Below are positions 1-9,416 of a stretch of 64,000 nucleotides of DNA, piece after piece. A program made the translations under genes and the position numbers. Source of the DNA: Gilvimarinus sp. DA14 (lineage in GTDB: Bacteria; Pseudomonadota; Gammaproteobacteria; Pseudomonadales; Cellvibrionaceae). Below the pieces are notes generated by a model that saw nothing but the letters and a program-made list of their open reading frames with translations, ran no database searches and was not told where the DNA came from. The DNA lies in NCBI RefSeq assembly GCF_024204685.1, contig NZ_CP100350.1, positions 1,838,501-1,902,500 of the forward strand. The letters run 5' to 3'. Positions within the stretch are counted from its first letter, which is position 1. Each line of letters starts with the position of its first letter.

Positions 1-2163
1 GAGCTGGACGAGCCCGCCCTCGGCTACCAGTACGGTCTGACGGGTTTGGCCATCAACGAGCGGCTGGATGATCTCACTCTCAGAGCGCGCGTCATCTATG
101 TCTACGCCATGTTCATCCATCACTGGAGCAACCACTGGTCGAGCCTCACCCCCTGGTTCCGCAAAGGCATTGAGGCGGGCTACCAGTCCGGCGACCTGCT
201 CTATCTGGCCTACAGCGCACAAGACTGCGTGATCTGGGACCCGGGCCTGGATCTGGAAACCGCACGCCAACAGCACGAAGAGAACCTGCAAATTGTGCGC
301 GAATGCGCCTATCAGGACTCGCTCGATTCCAGCACACTCTTTTTGCAGTTGCAGCGCAACCTGCTCGGTGACACCAAGTCCCCGTTCAGCTTGAGCAGTG
401 ACGATTTCGATGCGCAACACTGTCTCGAGCAAATGAGCGAGCGCCGGTTCATGACCGGCATCGCCAACCATCATATTTACAACGCCGAGATCAACCTGCT
501 CTACGGCGACTACGAACAGGCACTGACGTTTGTCAAAAAGCAGGATCCGCTGATCCGCTCGGCCATGTCGCTGCCGCAACTGGTGCGTTTTTACATCGTA
601 GCCAACCTGACGCTCACCACACTCTACCCGGGCATGAATACCGCCGAGCAAAAAACCACGCGCCAACGACTGGAAAAGGATCTGGCCAGGGTGACCCGCT
701 GGGCGGATAACTGCGAGGCCAACTTCCGCCACCTGCAAATGCTAATGAGTGCGGAACTGGCCCACCTGGACGGTAACTACGAGACGGCACTGACCCACTA
801 CGACGTCGCCATTGACGGCGCCCGGACTAACGGCTTTTTGCGCGATGAAGCCACCGCCATGGAGCGCGCCGCGCGCCACCTGTTAGCACAGGGCAAGGCG
901 CGCTCGGCCGAGGGTTATTTACGCGGCGCCCACGGCGTTTACAACCGCTGGGGCGCCAGACGCAAAGTGGTCCAGCTGGAGGAGCAATACCCGGTACTGC
1001 GCGAGTGGCGTCAGGCTCCAGCGGGAGATTCGCCGACCCCACTGTCCCATCTGGATCTCGCCTCAGTCATGAAAGCCTCGCGGGAAATCTCCGGCGAGAT
1101 GGTGCTCGATCAGTTGCTGCAAAAAACCCTGGCCATTTTGCTGGAAAATGCCGGCGGTCAGTGGGGCTGCATAATCGTACGACAGCAAGGCCGGTACGCC
1201 GTGGAAGCCACCCTCCCGGCCCCGCAAAGCCCACCTTCATCGGAGCTGCCCAATCACACACTGGTGAACGACCGTCAGGGTAAGGCCATCGCCCTGCCGA
1301 TGAGCATTATCAGCCAGGTCTTTCAAAAGGGCGAAGCGATTGTGCTACACGACGCCTGCGCCGAGGGCCCCTTTATTCACGACCCCTACTCGGTCAATCG
1401 GCGCCCGCATTCGGTGCTTTGTGTTCCCATTAAGAGAGCGCATTTTGAAGCGGCGGTTTATATGGAAAACAACCTGGCCGAGGGCGTGTTCACCGAAACC
1501 CGGGTGGAGCTCATTCACCTGCTGGCGGCACAAGCCGCCGTTGCCACTGAAAACGCCAGCCTCTACGCGCAGCTTCAGGATTACTCACACACACTGGAAG
1601 AGAAAGTGGCCGAACGCACGGCCACCCTCGAGAAAGTCAACAACGAACTGCAGAAACTGGCAGACCGGGACGGGCTGACGGGCCTAACCAACCGGCGTTC
1701 CGGCAATGCCTACTTTGAAAACACCTGGTTGCGCCTGCGGCGCGAGGGTCAACCGCTGTCAGTGATCATGCTCGATGTGGATCACTTCAAGCACTTTAAC
1801 GACACCTACGGCCACCAGAGAGGCGACGAGTGCCTGATTTCGGTTGCCAAAACACTACAGGCACAGATGCAACGCGTCACCGACAAAGTCGTGCGCTACG
1901 GCGGCGAGGAATTTATGCTGATACTGCCCAACACGGATCGGGCCGGGTCAACACGTATCGCCGAAAACACCCGCCGCGCCATCGAAACGCTGGCGATTGA
2001 ACACAATGGCTCCCCCACACATAACTGCATCACGGTCAGTCTGGGCGTTGCCACCATCATCCCCGGCAAAAACAACTCCATTAAACAACTGGTGTACGCC
2101 GCGGATCAGGCGCTCTACCTCGCCAAACAAAGAGGGCGAAATCAGGTGCAAGTCGCCGACTAA
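1..2163 (+). CDS. C-terminal part of a large multidomain GAF-GGDEF signalling protein (diguanylate cyclase), cut by the left edge
   Basis: The frame is open from base 1, so the gene begins outside the window; the TTG at 46 is not convincing as a real start. The visible part has about 330 helical residues resembling the TPR-like region of big ATPase-type sensors, a GAF-like domain (about 335-505, counted from base 46), a coiled coil (about 510-545) and a C-terminal GGDEF domain (545-705). The catalytic motif is GGEEF and is preceded by RVTD five residues upstream, which matches the RxxD inhibitory I-site. This supports c-di-GMP synthesis under product control. In known relatives the missing N terminus is often a Ser/Thr kinase plus an AAA ATPase, but that part cannot be seen here. 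Confidence 0.8.
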   Translation, partial: ELDEPALGYQYGLTGLAINERLDDLTLRARVIYVYAMFIHHWSNHWSSLTPWFRKGIEAGYQSGDLLYLAYSAQDCVIWDPGLDLETARQQHEENLQIVRECAYQDSLDSSTLFLQLQRNLLGDTKSPFSLSSDDFDAQHCLEQMSERRFMTGIANHHIYNAEINLLYGDYEQALTFVKKQDPLIRSAMSLPQLVRFYIVANLTLTTLYPGMNTAEQKTTRQRLEKDLARVTRWADNCEANFRHLQMLMSAELAHLDGNYETALTHYDVAIDGARTNGFLRDEATAMERAARHLLAQGKARSAEGYLRGAHGVYNRWGARRKVVQLEEQYPVLREWRQAPAGDSPTPLSHLDLASVMKASREISGEMVLDQLLQKTLAILLENAGGQWGCIIVRQQGRYAVEATLPAPQSPPSSELPNHTLVNDRQGKAIALPMSIISQVFQKGEAIVLHDACAEGPFIHDPYSVNRRPHSVLCVPIKRAHFEAAVYMENNLAEGVFTETRVELIHLLAAQAAVATENASLYAQLQDYSHTLEEKVAERTATLEKVNNELQKLADRDGLTGLTNRRSGNAYFENTWLRLRREGQPLSVIMLDVDHFKHFNDTYGHQRGDECLISVAKTLQAQMQRVTDKVVRYGGEEFMLILPNTDRAGSTRIAENTRRAIETLAIEHNGSPTHNCITVSLGVATIIPGKNNSIKQLVYAADQALYLAKQRGRNQVQVAD

Positions 2164-2229
2164 AAACGCGCAGCCAATCGGCTTGGGGTAGCGGTGGATG
2201 CAGGGACAGTTCGTTCCCCGCTCCCAAAA

Positions 2230-3138
2230 TTAAAACGGATTTAACCAGGCCGCTCCTCTTACCCCACTGGAATCCCCGTGCACAGCCTGTTTGATCTCGG
2301 TGTCGCACTCCCCACCAAAAACATAATTGGGTAAGATTGCAGGCACCTGCTGGTAAATTTCATCGATATTCGACGCCCCTCCTCCCAACACAATCACATC
2401 AGGGTCCATGACGTTAATCACCGCTGCCAAGGCGCGGGCCAGTTGGTCCATATACGCCGTCATAACCTCTATAGCAGCAGCGTCACCCGCACGCCAAAGC
2501 TCGACGACCTGCGCGGCGTCCAGTGTTTTGCCCGTGGCTAAACGGTAGGTTATGCCGATGCCTGTGCCGGATAAAAAAGTCTCTTGGCAACCGAACCGAC
2601 CGCAATAACAAGGGCGGGCGTTTAGCTGGGCATCCCGCGTCCACGGCAGAGGATTGTGCCCCCACTCACCGCCCACACCATTGGGCCCCGCAAAAGGCGC
2701 GCCACGATAACAAACCCCACCGCCGCAACCTGTACCCAAAATAGCGGCAAACACAAAATCGTAACCGGCACCTGCGCCATCGGCGGCCTCGGATACCGCC
2801 AGGCAGTTCGCGTCGTTGGTCACCTTTACGTCGCGGCCCAACCTCTGCGACAAATCTACTTGTAACGGCTGACCGTTCAGCCAGGTGGAGTTTGCGTTTT
2901 TTACCAGGCCAGTTTGCCGCGATACAGTACCGGGAATTCCCAGCCCCACCGGCAGCAAATCGCAGCCGGCCGCCGCTTCGGCATCTGCCACGAGGGTTGC
3001 TAGATCATCCAAGGTGCGCTGATAATCATCCCGCGCGGTGGGAATACGCTTGCGGAACAGCTCTCGACTATCCTCGCCCAGCAGTATCACCTCGGTTTTT
3101 GTACCCCCTAAGTCAATGCCTATTCTGTAGCTTGTCAT
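2230..3138 (-). CDS. mak: Fructokinase of the ROK family
   Basis: ROK-family sugar kinase that phosphorylates fructose with ATP in the cytoplasm. The N-terminal phosphate-binding motif IGIDLGGTKTE, the middle ANDANCLAVSEA and GTGCGGGV stretches, and the ROK zinc site (GEWGHNPLPW followed by CYCGRFGC) are all present. The closest family I recognise is E. coli Mak: the STWLNGQP stretch and the C-terminal HGDSSGVRGAAWL match it closely. I place the start at the ATG at 3138 (MTSYRIG), because the 20 residues available upstream of it are not family-like. It is divergent from the PilZ gene. Other ROK substrates such as glucose or mannose cannot be excluded. Confidence 0.88.
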   Translation of the reverse strand: MTSYRIGIDLGGTKTEVILLGEDSRELFRKRIPTARDDYQRTLDDLATLVADAEAAAGCDLLPVGLGIPGTVSRQTGLVKNANSTWLNGQPLQVDLSQRLGRDVKVTNDANCLAVSEAADGAGAGYDFVFAAILGTGCGGGVCYRGAPFAGPNGVGGEWGHNPLPWTRDAQLNARPCYCGRFGCQETFLSGTGIGITYRLATGKTLDAAQVVELWRAGDAAAIEVMTAYMDQLARALAAVINVMDPDVIVLGGGASNIDEIYQQVPAILPNYVFGGECDTEIKQAVHGDSSGVRGAAWLNPF

Positions 3139-3245
3139 AAAAGCCCTAATACCCTGTACGCTTAAAAAAGCGAAATTATAACAGGCGGCGATCAACAACT
3201 TGTTCAGCTACAATGCAATGATTACTTTCACAATAAGGCTCAACC

Positions 3246-3611
3246 ATGTCCGGTCACGAAAGACGTCGCTTCACCCGAATTCCTTTCGACCTCGATACTC
3301 AACTATCTCAGGGGGGCAACCAGTGGCGTGCCGAACTGCGAGATATATCCCTTAACGGTGCCCTGGTTGCCGGGCTCGATGCAGCCCAACTTGACTCCGC
3401 ATCCCCCATTCAATTGGCAGTCACCTTGTCAGACCAGGCAGTGATTACCATGCAAACTACCTTGGCCCACCACAGCGATAGCGAACTGGGTTTGGCCTGC
3501 CAATCCATGGATTTGAACAGCATGCAGCACCTGCGCCGCATGCTTGAATTAAACTTGGGAGATCCCTCCGCCGCTGAGCGCGAACTGCGCGAGCTGCTCA
3601 CGGCAGAGTAA
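3246..3611 (+). CDS. PilZ domain protein (c-di-GMP receptor)
   Basis: A single-domain PilZ protein of 121 residues. The N terminus has RRRFTRIPF, matching the RxxxR part of the c-di-GMP binding loop, followed by DISLNGALV, matching the (D/N)xSxxG part. PilZ proteins bind c-di-GMP and act as small adaptors on motility, polysaccharide or pilus machinery; the target here is unknown. An AAGG ribosome binding site lies 7 bases before the ATG. It sits 1 kb from the C terminus of a diguanylate cyclase, with the mak gene on the opposite strand between them, so any functional link is only inferred. Confidence 0.88.
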   Translation: MSGHERRRFTRIPFDLDTQLSQGGNQWRAELRDISLNGALVAGLDAAQLDSASPIQLAVTLSDQAVITMQTTLAHHSDSELGLACQSMDLNSMQHLRRMLELNLGDPSAAERELRELLTAE

Positions 3612-3801
3612 AAACGCACCTCATTTAATTTCACCCAACTTTTGATCGGCTAGCGGAGAAAATATCCAAACCGATTAACAGTCTTTCCTCCTTCCCCCCT
3701 CAGCCCTAGGCATCTAGCTTAGTCCGCGGCGGGGGTCCTTCACCCCTAAGCCTCCTCTTCTACCCCCCAATCCACCGGTGTTATTCCCCTCGTGCAAACT
3801 C

Positions 3802-3807
3802 TATAAT
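3802..3807 (+). promoter_or_regulatory. Candidate sigma-70 -10 box for leuA
   Basis: A consensus TATAAT lies 38 bases before the leuA ATG. No good -35 box is seen 16-18 bases upstream. The implied leader is only about 30 nt, too short for a leader-peptide attenuator. The rest of the 3612-3844 gap is pyrimidine-rich on this strand and holds nothing else I recognise. Confidence 0.45.
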
Positions 3808-3844
3808 GCCTAATTGATTCAACCGTGATTATTTAGGCAAGGCC

Positions 3845-5392
3845 ATGACCGCTAAAGACAAGCTGTATATTTTCGACACTACCCTTCGCGATGGGGAACA
3901 GAGCCCCGGCGCTTCGATGACCCGTGACGAGAAAATCCGCATCGCCAAGATGCTGGAAAAAATGCGGGTTGATATTATCGAGGCGGGCTTTGCCATTGCC
4001 AGTAAAGGCGATTTTGAATCCATTCAGGCGATCGCCCAGGCGGTGAAAGACAGCACTATTTGTTCCCTGGCCCGTGCGGTGCCGGGCGATATTGAACGCG
4101 CCGCCGAAGCGATCAAGCCCGCTAACAGCGGGCGCATTCACACCTTTATTGCCACCAGCCCCATCCATATGCAGTACAAGCTGAAGATGGAGCCACCCAA
4201 GGTGCTGGAGCAAGCGGTTGCTGCGGTAAAACTGGCCCGTAATCACACCGATGATGTGGAGTTCTCACTGGAAGACGCCAGCCGCTCAGAATTTGAGTTT
4301 ATGTGCAAAATTATCGAAGCGGTTATTGACGCCGGCGCGCGTACTATCAACCTGCCCGACACAGTTGGCTATGGTGAACCGGGGGAATATGGTGCGATGT
4401 TTGGGCGTTTAATTAACGCCATACCCAATGCTGACAAAGCGATTTTCTCTACCCATTGCCACAACGATTTGGGCCTTGCGGTGGCCAACTCGCTGGCGGC
4501 GGTGATGCACGGTGCCCGTCAGGTAGAGTGCACCATAAACGGCTTGGGCGAACGCGCCGGTAACGCGGCGCTAGAAGAGATTGCCATGGCCGTGCGCACC
4601 CGCCAGGACATGATGCCGGTACACACCGACCTGGACGTCAGTCACATTGTGCCCACGTCGCGTTTGGTATCCAGCATTACCGGCTTTGCTGTGCAGCCCA
4701 ACAAAGCCATAGTGGGCGCCAACGCCTTCGCCCACGAATCCGGCATTCACCAAGACGGGGTGCTCAAGCACCGCGAAACTTACGAGATTATGCGTGCCGA
4801 GGATGTGGGCTGGAACACCAACAAACTGGTACTGGGCAAACACTCCGGCCGCGCCGCTGTTAAAGCGCGCTTTGAAGCGCTGGGCATTACCTTCGACAAC
4901 CCCGAAGCGCTGAGCGCCGCTTTTGAACGCTTTAAAGATCTAGCCGACAAGAAACACGAGATTTTTGACGAAGACCTACAGGCGCTGGTCAGCGATGTGA
5001 AGCCGCAATCGGTACCCGAAACCTATAAGCTTGGCGACCTGGAAATCGTTTGTAAAACCGGGCAACAGCCCACAGCCAAATTGAGCCTTAAAATCGACGG
5101 TGCGGTACAACAGGCCGAAGCCACAGGCAGTGGCCCGGTAGACGCTACCTACAAGGCCATCGAAAGCCTGGTAAAAAGCAATGCTACGTTAAAACTCTAC
5201 TCGGTGAATGCCATTACCCAGGGGACAGACTCTCAGGGCGATGTCACCGTGCGTCTGGAAAAAGGTGGCCAAATTGTCAATGGCGTGGGCGCGGATACCG
5301 ACATTGTCACCGCCTCTGCCAAGGCGTATTTGCACGCGCTCAATTTACTCGCGGCGCCCGAGCGCTCGCATCCCCAGCGCGAGGGCATTTAA
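3845..5392 (+). CDS. leuA: 2-isopropylmalate synthase
   Basis: First committed enzyme of leucine synthesis: acetyl-CoA plus 2-oxoisovalerate gives 2-isopropylmalate. At 515 residues it is the usual length for the bacterial type. The catalytic TIM barrel starts with [12 protein letters not shown] (residues about 10-21) and contains the metal-binding THCHNDLG motif (about 202-209), followed by GLGERAGN. The substrate/regulatory region shows HESGIHQDG, and the C-terminal third (from about 380) is the leucine-sensing dimer domain. An AGG ribosome binding site lies 8 bases before ATG. The holD-like gene follows after 6 bases, so they may be co-transcribed. The ilvIH genes of the same pathway face it 1.4 kb downstream. 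Confidence 0.96.
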   Translation: MTAKDKLYIFDTTLRDGEQSPGASMTRDEKIRIAKMLEKMRVDIIEAGFAIASKGDFESIQAIAQAVKDSTICSLARAVPGDIERAAEAIKPANSGRIHTFIATSPIHMQYKLKMEPPKVLEQAVAAVKLARNHTDDVEFSLEDASRSEFEFMCKIIEAVIDAGARTINLPDTVGYGEPGEYGAMFGRLINAIPNADKAIFSTHCHNDLGLAVANSLAAVMHGARQVECTINGLGERAGNAALEEIAMAVRTRQDMMPVHTDLDVSHIVPTSRLVSSITGFAVQPNKAIVGANAFAHESGIHQDGVLKHRETYEIMRAEDVGWNTNKLVLGKHSGRAAVKARFEALGITFDNPEALSAAFERFKDLADKKHEIFDEDLQALVSDVKPQSVPETYKLGDLEIVCKTGQQPTAKLSLKIDGAVQQAEATGSGPVDATYKAIESLVKSNATLKLYSVNAITQGTDSQGDVTVRLEKGGQIVNGVGADTDIVTASAKAYLHALNLLAAPERSHPQREGI

Positions 5393-5398
5393 AAGCGT

Positions 5399-6178
5399 AT
5401 GAACGAACGGCAGCGCCATCAGTATTTAAGCGCCCTGGGGATAGACAGTTTTGTTCCCCGGGTAGTACTGCCCTATGCACCCGAGCCTGTGCTATGTGAA
5501 CTGCCACTTGCCGCCCAGGATTTACCTCCAGCAGCGGAGGCGGCGCCGCCGCACAACGAGGCCACAAGGCTGCCCACTGCAAACACCGACGCGCCCACGT
5601 CACACGAACGAACACCGAGCAAAGTAGGTAATGTGCTGGATGATATGGGTATCACCCAGTCCAGCAAACCAGTGCGCAAAGAGCCGCTTCAAGTCAACCT
5701 GCCGAAAGCGCAAACTGGCGTAGCCCCTGTACATCTACATTTATGGCGGCCGAGCCCAAAATTGTTGATTATCGATGAGCACACCCCTGGCAGCGCCCTG
5801 CCCACCGAAACACTGCTCAGCAACATTTTGCGCCTGTGCCGCGAGCAGAATACCCCGCTTAGTAATCCCGAGCGCATGCGCTGCCCCTTGAATGAACAAC
5901 TGGCGAAGATGTACAGTGAAGATGACCTACGAGAAGAACTACAAGCCTGGCTTGGTGAGGAGCTAGCTAAGCAACAAGAACCCGAGCTGTGGTTGATGGG
6001 CGGCGATGCCGCACAGTGGTTTGTTAGCCCCCACACAAAAGTCGACACTTTCGCCAAAGCCACACTCAATTTAACCGGCACGCAACAACTGCCCGCCCTG
6101 GTTTTGCCAAGCCTGAGCGAACTATTGCAAAAACCCCAGTTAAAACGCCAGTTGTGGAACGCCCTGCATGCCGTTTAA
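5399..6178 (+). CDS. holD: Probable DNA polymerase III psi subunit, extended HolD-like protein
   Basis: Assigned mainly from context and its two ends. It overlaps rimI by 11 bases; in E. coli holD also directly precedes and overlaps rimI. The N terminus (RQRHQYLSALGI, then VPRVVLP) resembles the psi N terminus, which binds the clamp-loader complex. The C terminus (LPSLSELLQKPQLKRQLW) resembles the end of psi, where ALTDLRANPTARAALW occupies the same place. The protein is 259 residues, against about 137 in E. coli. The extra length is a Pro/Ala-rich low-complexity linker at about 30-110 that looks disordered. The ORF has no recognisable catalytic motif. Without a profile search this is a reasoned guess; it could be an unrelated lineage-specific protein. 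Confidence 0.55.
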   Translation: MNERQRHQYLSALGIDSFVPRVVLPYAPEPVLCELPLAAQDLPPAAEAAPPHNEATRLPTANTDAPTSHERTPSKVGNVLDDMGITQSSKPVRKEPLQVNLPKAQTGVAPVHLHLWRPSPKLLIIDEHTPGSALPTETLLSNILRLCREQNTPLSNPERMRCPLNEQLAKMYSEDDLREELQAWLGEELAKQQEPELWLMGGDAAQWFVSPHTKVDTFAKATLNLTGTQQLPALVLPSLSELLQKPQLKRQLWNALHAV

Positions 6179-6677
6179 ACCACTCGACGCGCAAACCCTG
6201 CTCGGTCCATGCCCAGCCCCGCAAGGCCAAAACATTACTTTAAAACCGCTGAGTGAAACTCAGATAGACGCCCTTTGCAAAATTGAAAACCGCGCTCATT
6301 CTCACCCCTGGAGCCGCAAATTATTCGCCGACTGTCTGCACACCCGCCAGCACTGTATTCTTATTTACGTTGAGCAAACCCTGGCCGGTTATTTTGTGGT
6401 GACCAGCGCTGCTGGCAGTGCAGAGCTTTTAAATGTCGCCGTCGACCCCGGGCAGCAAGGCAAAGGGCTGGCCTATGCCGCGCTGTCAAAATTGCTTCAC
6501 AAGCTGGATGGTATTGCCGATACCCTTTATCTGGAAGTGCGCGAATCTAATCTGCCGGCTATTGCCTTATATCAAAAACTCGGTTTTGCCGAGGTCGGAC
6601 TGAGACCGAACTATTATCCTGCGAACAAAGGGCGCGAGGATGCGGTGATTATGGCTTATAGCTTTGTAGGCGAATGA
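6168..6677 (+). CDS. rimI: Ribosomal protein S18-alanine N-acetyltransferase
   Basis: GNAT-fold acetyltransferase that modifies the N-terminal alanine of ribosomal protein S18. The family N-terminal signature IENRAHSHPWSRKLFADCL is present at about 44-62, the acetyl-CoA loop appears as VDPGQQGKGLAYAAL, and the C-terminal part has LEVRESNLPAIALYQKLGF, which is typical of RimI. At 169 residues it is about 20 longer than E. coli RimI, owing to a leading extension (MPFKPLDAQTLLGPC) before the GNAT core. The start at 6168 lies inside the end of the upstream gene, giving translational coupling. Confidence 0.92.
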   Translation: MPFKPLDAQTLLGPCPAPQGQNITLKPLSETQIDALCKIENRAHSHPWSRKLFADCLHTRQHCILIYVEQTLAGYFVVTSAAGSAELLNVAVDPGQQGKGLAYAALSKLLHKLDGIADTLYLEVRESNLPAIALYQKLGFAEVGLRPNYYPANKGREDAVIMAYSFVGE

Positions 6678-6720
6678 TGGATGGGAGCCGCCTTGCGGTG
6701 CTGCCATTGTTTAACGGCTG

Positions 6721-6754
6721 AAAAAGAAAAACGGCTCCGCGCGATGCGGAGCCG
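6721..6754 (-). terminator. Rho-independent terminator of ilvIH
   Basis: A perfect 9-bp stem (CGGCTCCGC, loop GCGAT, GCGGAGCCG, 6732-6754) is followed on the minus strand by a T-rich tract, the complement of aaaaagaaaaa at 6721-6731. It lies 10 bases beyond the ilvH stop. The plus-strand side lacks a T tract, so it serves ilvIH rather than rimI. Confidence 0.9.
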
Positions 6755-6764
6755 GGTAGGCAAA

Positions 6765-7256
6765 TTACAGGCTAAGCACCTTCTCGCCTCGGGCAATACC
6801 CGAAACACCAGAGCGAACCACTTCTAAAATAGAAGCATCGCCCACGGCTTGTAAGAAAGCGTCCAGCTTATCGCTGGTGCCGGTAATTTGGATAATGTAC
6901 AAGCTGGCAGTCACATCCACGATCTGGCCGCGAAAAATATCAACACAGCGCTTAATTTCAGCGCGCTGAGCTCCGGCAGCTTTTACTTTAATCAGCATCA
7001 CTTCGCGCTCGATGTGCGCGCCTTCGGTCAAATCCACCAGCTTTACCACATCAATTAACTTGTTCAGGTGCTTGGTAATTTGCTCGATTTTATGATCATC
7101 ACCAATGGTGGTCAGAGTCAGACGAGACAATGTCTCGTCCTCCGTTGGCGCCACAGTCAGCGACTCAATGTTGTAACCACGCTGTGAAAACAAACCCACC
7201 ACCCGTGAAAGAGAACCGGGGGCGTTTTCCATCAATACAGAAATAATTCGTCTCAT
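6765..7256 (-). CDS. ilvH: Acetolactate synthase small (regulatory) subunit
   Basis: Regulatory subunit of acetohydroxyacid synthase; it confers valine feedback control on the catalytic subunit. The N-terminal ACT domain begins RRIISVLMENAPGSLSRVVG and includes FSQRGYNIESLTVAPTED, both hallmark stretches. At 163 residues it matches the E. coli IlvH type. It follows ilvI with only one base between stop and start. A GGAG ribosome binding site lies within the end of ilvI. The terminator at 6721-6754 closes the operon. Confidence 0.96.
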   Translation of the reverse strand: MRRIISVLMENAPGSLSRVVGLFSQRGYNIESLTVAPTEDETLSRLTLTTIGDDHKIEQITKHLNKLIDVVKLVDLTEGAHIEREVMLIKVKAAGAQRAEIKRCVDIFRGQIVDVTASLYIIQITGTSDKLDAFLQAVGDASILEVVRSGVSGIARGEKVLSL

Positions 7257-7257
7257 T

Positions 7258-8991
7258 TTATGTGCGCTCCGTCTTGCTCAACCACATATCGCGCATAGAG
7301 GCGCCGGCAATTTGCATGGGGTAAACATGCTCGGAAGTATCGACTGCTATGTCCATAAAGACCACCCGATCTTTCATGGCAAAGCACTCTTCCATTTTTG
7401 CCTTCAGCTCTTCTTTTTTCGTGACACGAATACCCACGTGGCCGTAGGCCTCCATCAGCTTGACGAAGTCTGGCAGTGAGTCTTCATACAGGCTTTCGGA
7501 ATAACGGCTGTCGTACTGCATGTCCTGCCACTGCCGCACCATGCCCAGGGCCTGGTTGTTGAGGCAGATAATTTTCACCGGCAGGTGATACTGCTTAAGC
7601 GCCGACAACTCTTCGATGCACATTTGAATACTGCCTTCGCCGGTCACACAAGCCACCACCGCGTCGCGATGGGCCATTTGCACGCCCATCGCCGCAGGCA
7701 GACCAAAGCCCATGGTGCCCAGGCCACCCGAGTTGATCCAGCGACGCGGCTTATCAAACAGATAGTACTGCGCAGCAAACATCTGGTGCTGCCCCACATC
7801 AGAGGTAATGTAGGCGTCACCACCAGTGACCTCGTGCAGGGTTTTAATCACGTCCTGCGGCATGATTTTTTCACCGCTGTTGTCGTAACGCGGTGCGGTG
7901 TAAATACCGTGGTTTTCACGCCACTCGTCAATTTGCTCCCACCAGTTTTTCACCGCCGAGGCATCGGGCTTTTGCTCGCTCTCTAGAATCAGCGCCAGCA
8001 TTTCACTCAATACGCTGTCTACCGCACCCACTATGGGGATATCCGCGGTAACGGTTTTAGAGATAGACGCCGGGTCTACATCAATATGAATGATCTTGGC
8101 ATTAGGGCAAAACTTGTTCACCGCATTGGTCACGCGGTCATCAAAGCGCGCGCCCACGGCCAATATGGCATCGGCGTGGTGCATAGCCATATTCGCTTCA
8201 TAGGTACCGTGCATTCCTAACATGCCCAAAAACTGCCGATCAGACCCGGGATAGCAGCCCAACCCCATCAAGGTGTTGGTAACCGGGTAATTCAACTTGC
8301 GAGCGATGTCGGTTAGCAGCTCAGAGCCGTTACCCTGCACAACGCCACCGCCGGCGTAAATGACCGGGCGCTTGGCATCCAGCATCAACTGCACAGCTTT
8401 TTTAATTTGCCCCGCGTGGCCGCGAGTAGCCGGCGTGTAAGAGCGGATTTTGACCTTTTCCGGATACTCGTACGGATAGGTATCAAACGGGTTGGTGATA
8501 TCTTTGGGGATATCGATTACCACAGGCCCAGGCCGACCGGTGCGGGCAATGTAATAAGCCTTTTTCACCACTTCGGGAATATCGCGCGCGTCGCGCACCA
8601 TAAAGCTGTGCTTTACGATGGGGCGCGAAATACCGACCATGTCGGTTTCCTGAAAGGCGTCTTCGCCAATGCGCTCTGAGACCACCTGACCCGACAGCAC
8701 CACCATTGGAATAGAATCCATATAAGCGGTAGCAATACCAGTAATGGCATTGGTTGCACCCGGGCCAGAGGTGACCAGTACAGTGCCCACCTCGCCGGTC
8801 GAGCGCGAATAGGCATCCGCCGCATGAGTGGCCGCCTGCTCGTGGCGCACCAGAATATGTTTGACGTCTTGCTGCCGGAAAATAGCGTCGTATATGTGCA
8901 GCGCAGCGCCACCGGGGTAGCCGAAAACGGTTGTTACGCCTTCGTCCCGCAGCGCGCGAATTAACATATCGCCGCCTGATAGCATTTCCAC
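7258..8991 (-). CDS. ilvI: Acetolactate synthase large (catalytic) subunit, biosynthetic
   Basis: ThDP-dependent enzyme making 2-acetolactate or 2-acetohydroxybutyrate for valine, leucine and isoleucine. Seen: the N-terminal pyrimidine-binding domain with FGYPGG and the catalytic Glu region ([13 protein letters not shown]), the central FAD domain, and the C-terminal ThDP domain. The ThDP motif reads TGEGSIQMC, with GEG instead of GDG and Cys where Asn is common, followed at the usual distance by [17 protein letters not shown] use the GTG at 8991: a GGGG ribosome binding site is 7 bases from it but 13 bases from the ATG two codons in. It forms an operon with ilvH. Confidence 0.95.
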   Translation of the reverse strand: MEMLSGGDMLIRALRDEGVTTVFGYPGGAALHIYDAIFRQQDVKHILVRHEQAATHAADAYSRSTGEVGTVLVTSGPGATNAITGIATAYMDSIPMVVLSGQVVSERIGEDAFQETDMVGISRPIVKHSFMVRDARDIPEVVKKAYYIARTGRPGPVVIDIPKDITNPFDTYPYEYPEKVKIRSYTPATRGHAGQIKKAVQLMLDAKRPVIYAGGGVVQGNGSELLTDIARKLNYPVTNTLMGLGCYPGSDRQFLGMLGMHGTYEANMAMHHADAILAVGARFDDRVTNAVNKFCPNAKIIHIDVDPASISKTVTADIPIVGAVDSVLSEMLALILESEQKPDASAVKNWWEQIDEWRENHGIYTAPRYDNSGEKIMPQDVIKTLHEVTGGDAYITSDVGQHQMFAAQYYLFDKPRRWINSGGLGTMGFGLPAAMGVQMAHRDAVVACVTGEGSIQMCIEELSALKQYHLPVKIICLNNQALGMVRQWQDMQYDSRYSESLYEDSLPDFVKLMEAYGHVGIRVTKKEELKAKMEECFAMKDRVVFMDIAVDTSEHVYPMQIAGASMRDMWLSKTERT

Positions 8992-9033
8992 GTTATTTCC
9001 CCTTTATACTGCTGAATAAAATAAATACGCCCC

Positions 9034-9042
9034 ACTATAGCA
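9034..9042 (-). promoter_or_regulatory. Candidate extended -10 promoter of ilvIH
   Basis: On the minus strand TGCTATAGT gives an extended -10 (TGn plus TATAGT). The -35 region at 17 bases is weak, which is usual for extended -10 promoters. The leader would be about 35 nt, leaving no room for attenuation. Confidence 0.4.
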
Positions 9043-9378
9043 GAGCGCCAACGCCTGTTGCCGCCGCAATAGCAGAGCTAATTGAATATCAGGATTCCCC
9101 AAGTTACGCGCTGGTAGCGACTGCGGTTTCTTGGGCAGGCGGCATCGGTGGATGCGCCTACGCGGTGCGGATGGTTCAACAAGCGGGTGACTTGCTGGCG
9201 CGGCCGAAGCTGCCGAGGTTGTCGGCGGGCCTGCGAGCCATCTAGCGAGACTGGGTATTGTCTCAGCATATGCCATAAAGTCAAGATTTTAGGGCAGTTT
9301 TTGCTCTATCAAAAGGGCTGCAAAGCACCGATGTCACAAATCCCACAGCCGGTTTCACACCCGTTAGATAAATAAGGT

Positions 9379-9384
9379 TATAGT
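9379..9384 (+). promoter_or_regulatory. Candidate -10 box of the DUF4124 gene
   Basis: TATAGT lies 32 bases before the ATG, with TTCACA upstream at a long spacing of 19 bases. This is a weak candidate. Confidence 0.3.
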
Positions 9385-9416
9385 GCCAGTCGGATAACGA
9401 ACAACTTGGTGGGGCT

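Larger units (their letters stand above)
8992..9416. other. 425-base intergenic region between divergent ilvI and a DUF4124 gene
   Basis: No gene is convincing here: the short open frames on both strands have no family-like content and no Ile/Leu/Val-rich leader peptide typical of ilv attenuators. It holds a candidate ilvI promoter, a repeat of GCTCTGCTAT (minus strand; 9037-9046 and 9069-9078, offset 32 bases), a small inverted repeat GAGAC...GTCTC near 9248-9264 without a T tract, and a candidate promoter near 9379 for the DUF4124 gene. Confidence 0.6.

Noticed and set aside
3612-3844. Small RNA or T-box-like element before leuA
   Set aside because: The pyrimidine-rich stretch forms no convincing hairpin with a T tract, and the likely leuA start site lies downstream of it.
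8992-9276. Leader peptide/attenuator for ilvIH
   Set aside because: No short frame with runs of Ile, Leu or Val codons and no terminator hairpin before ilvI.
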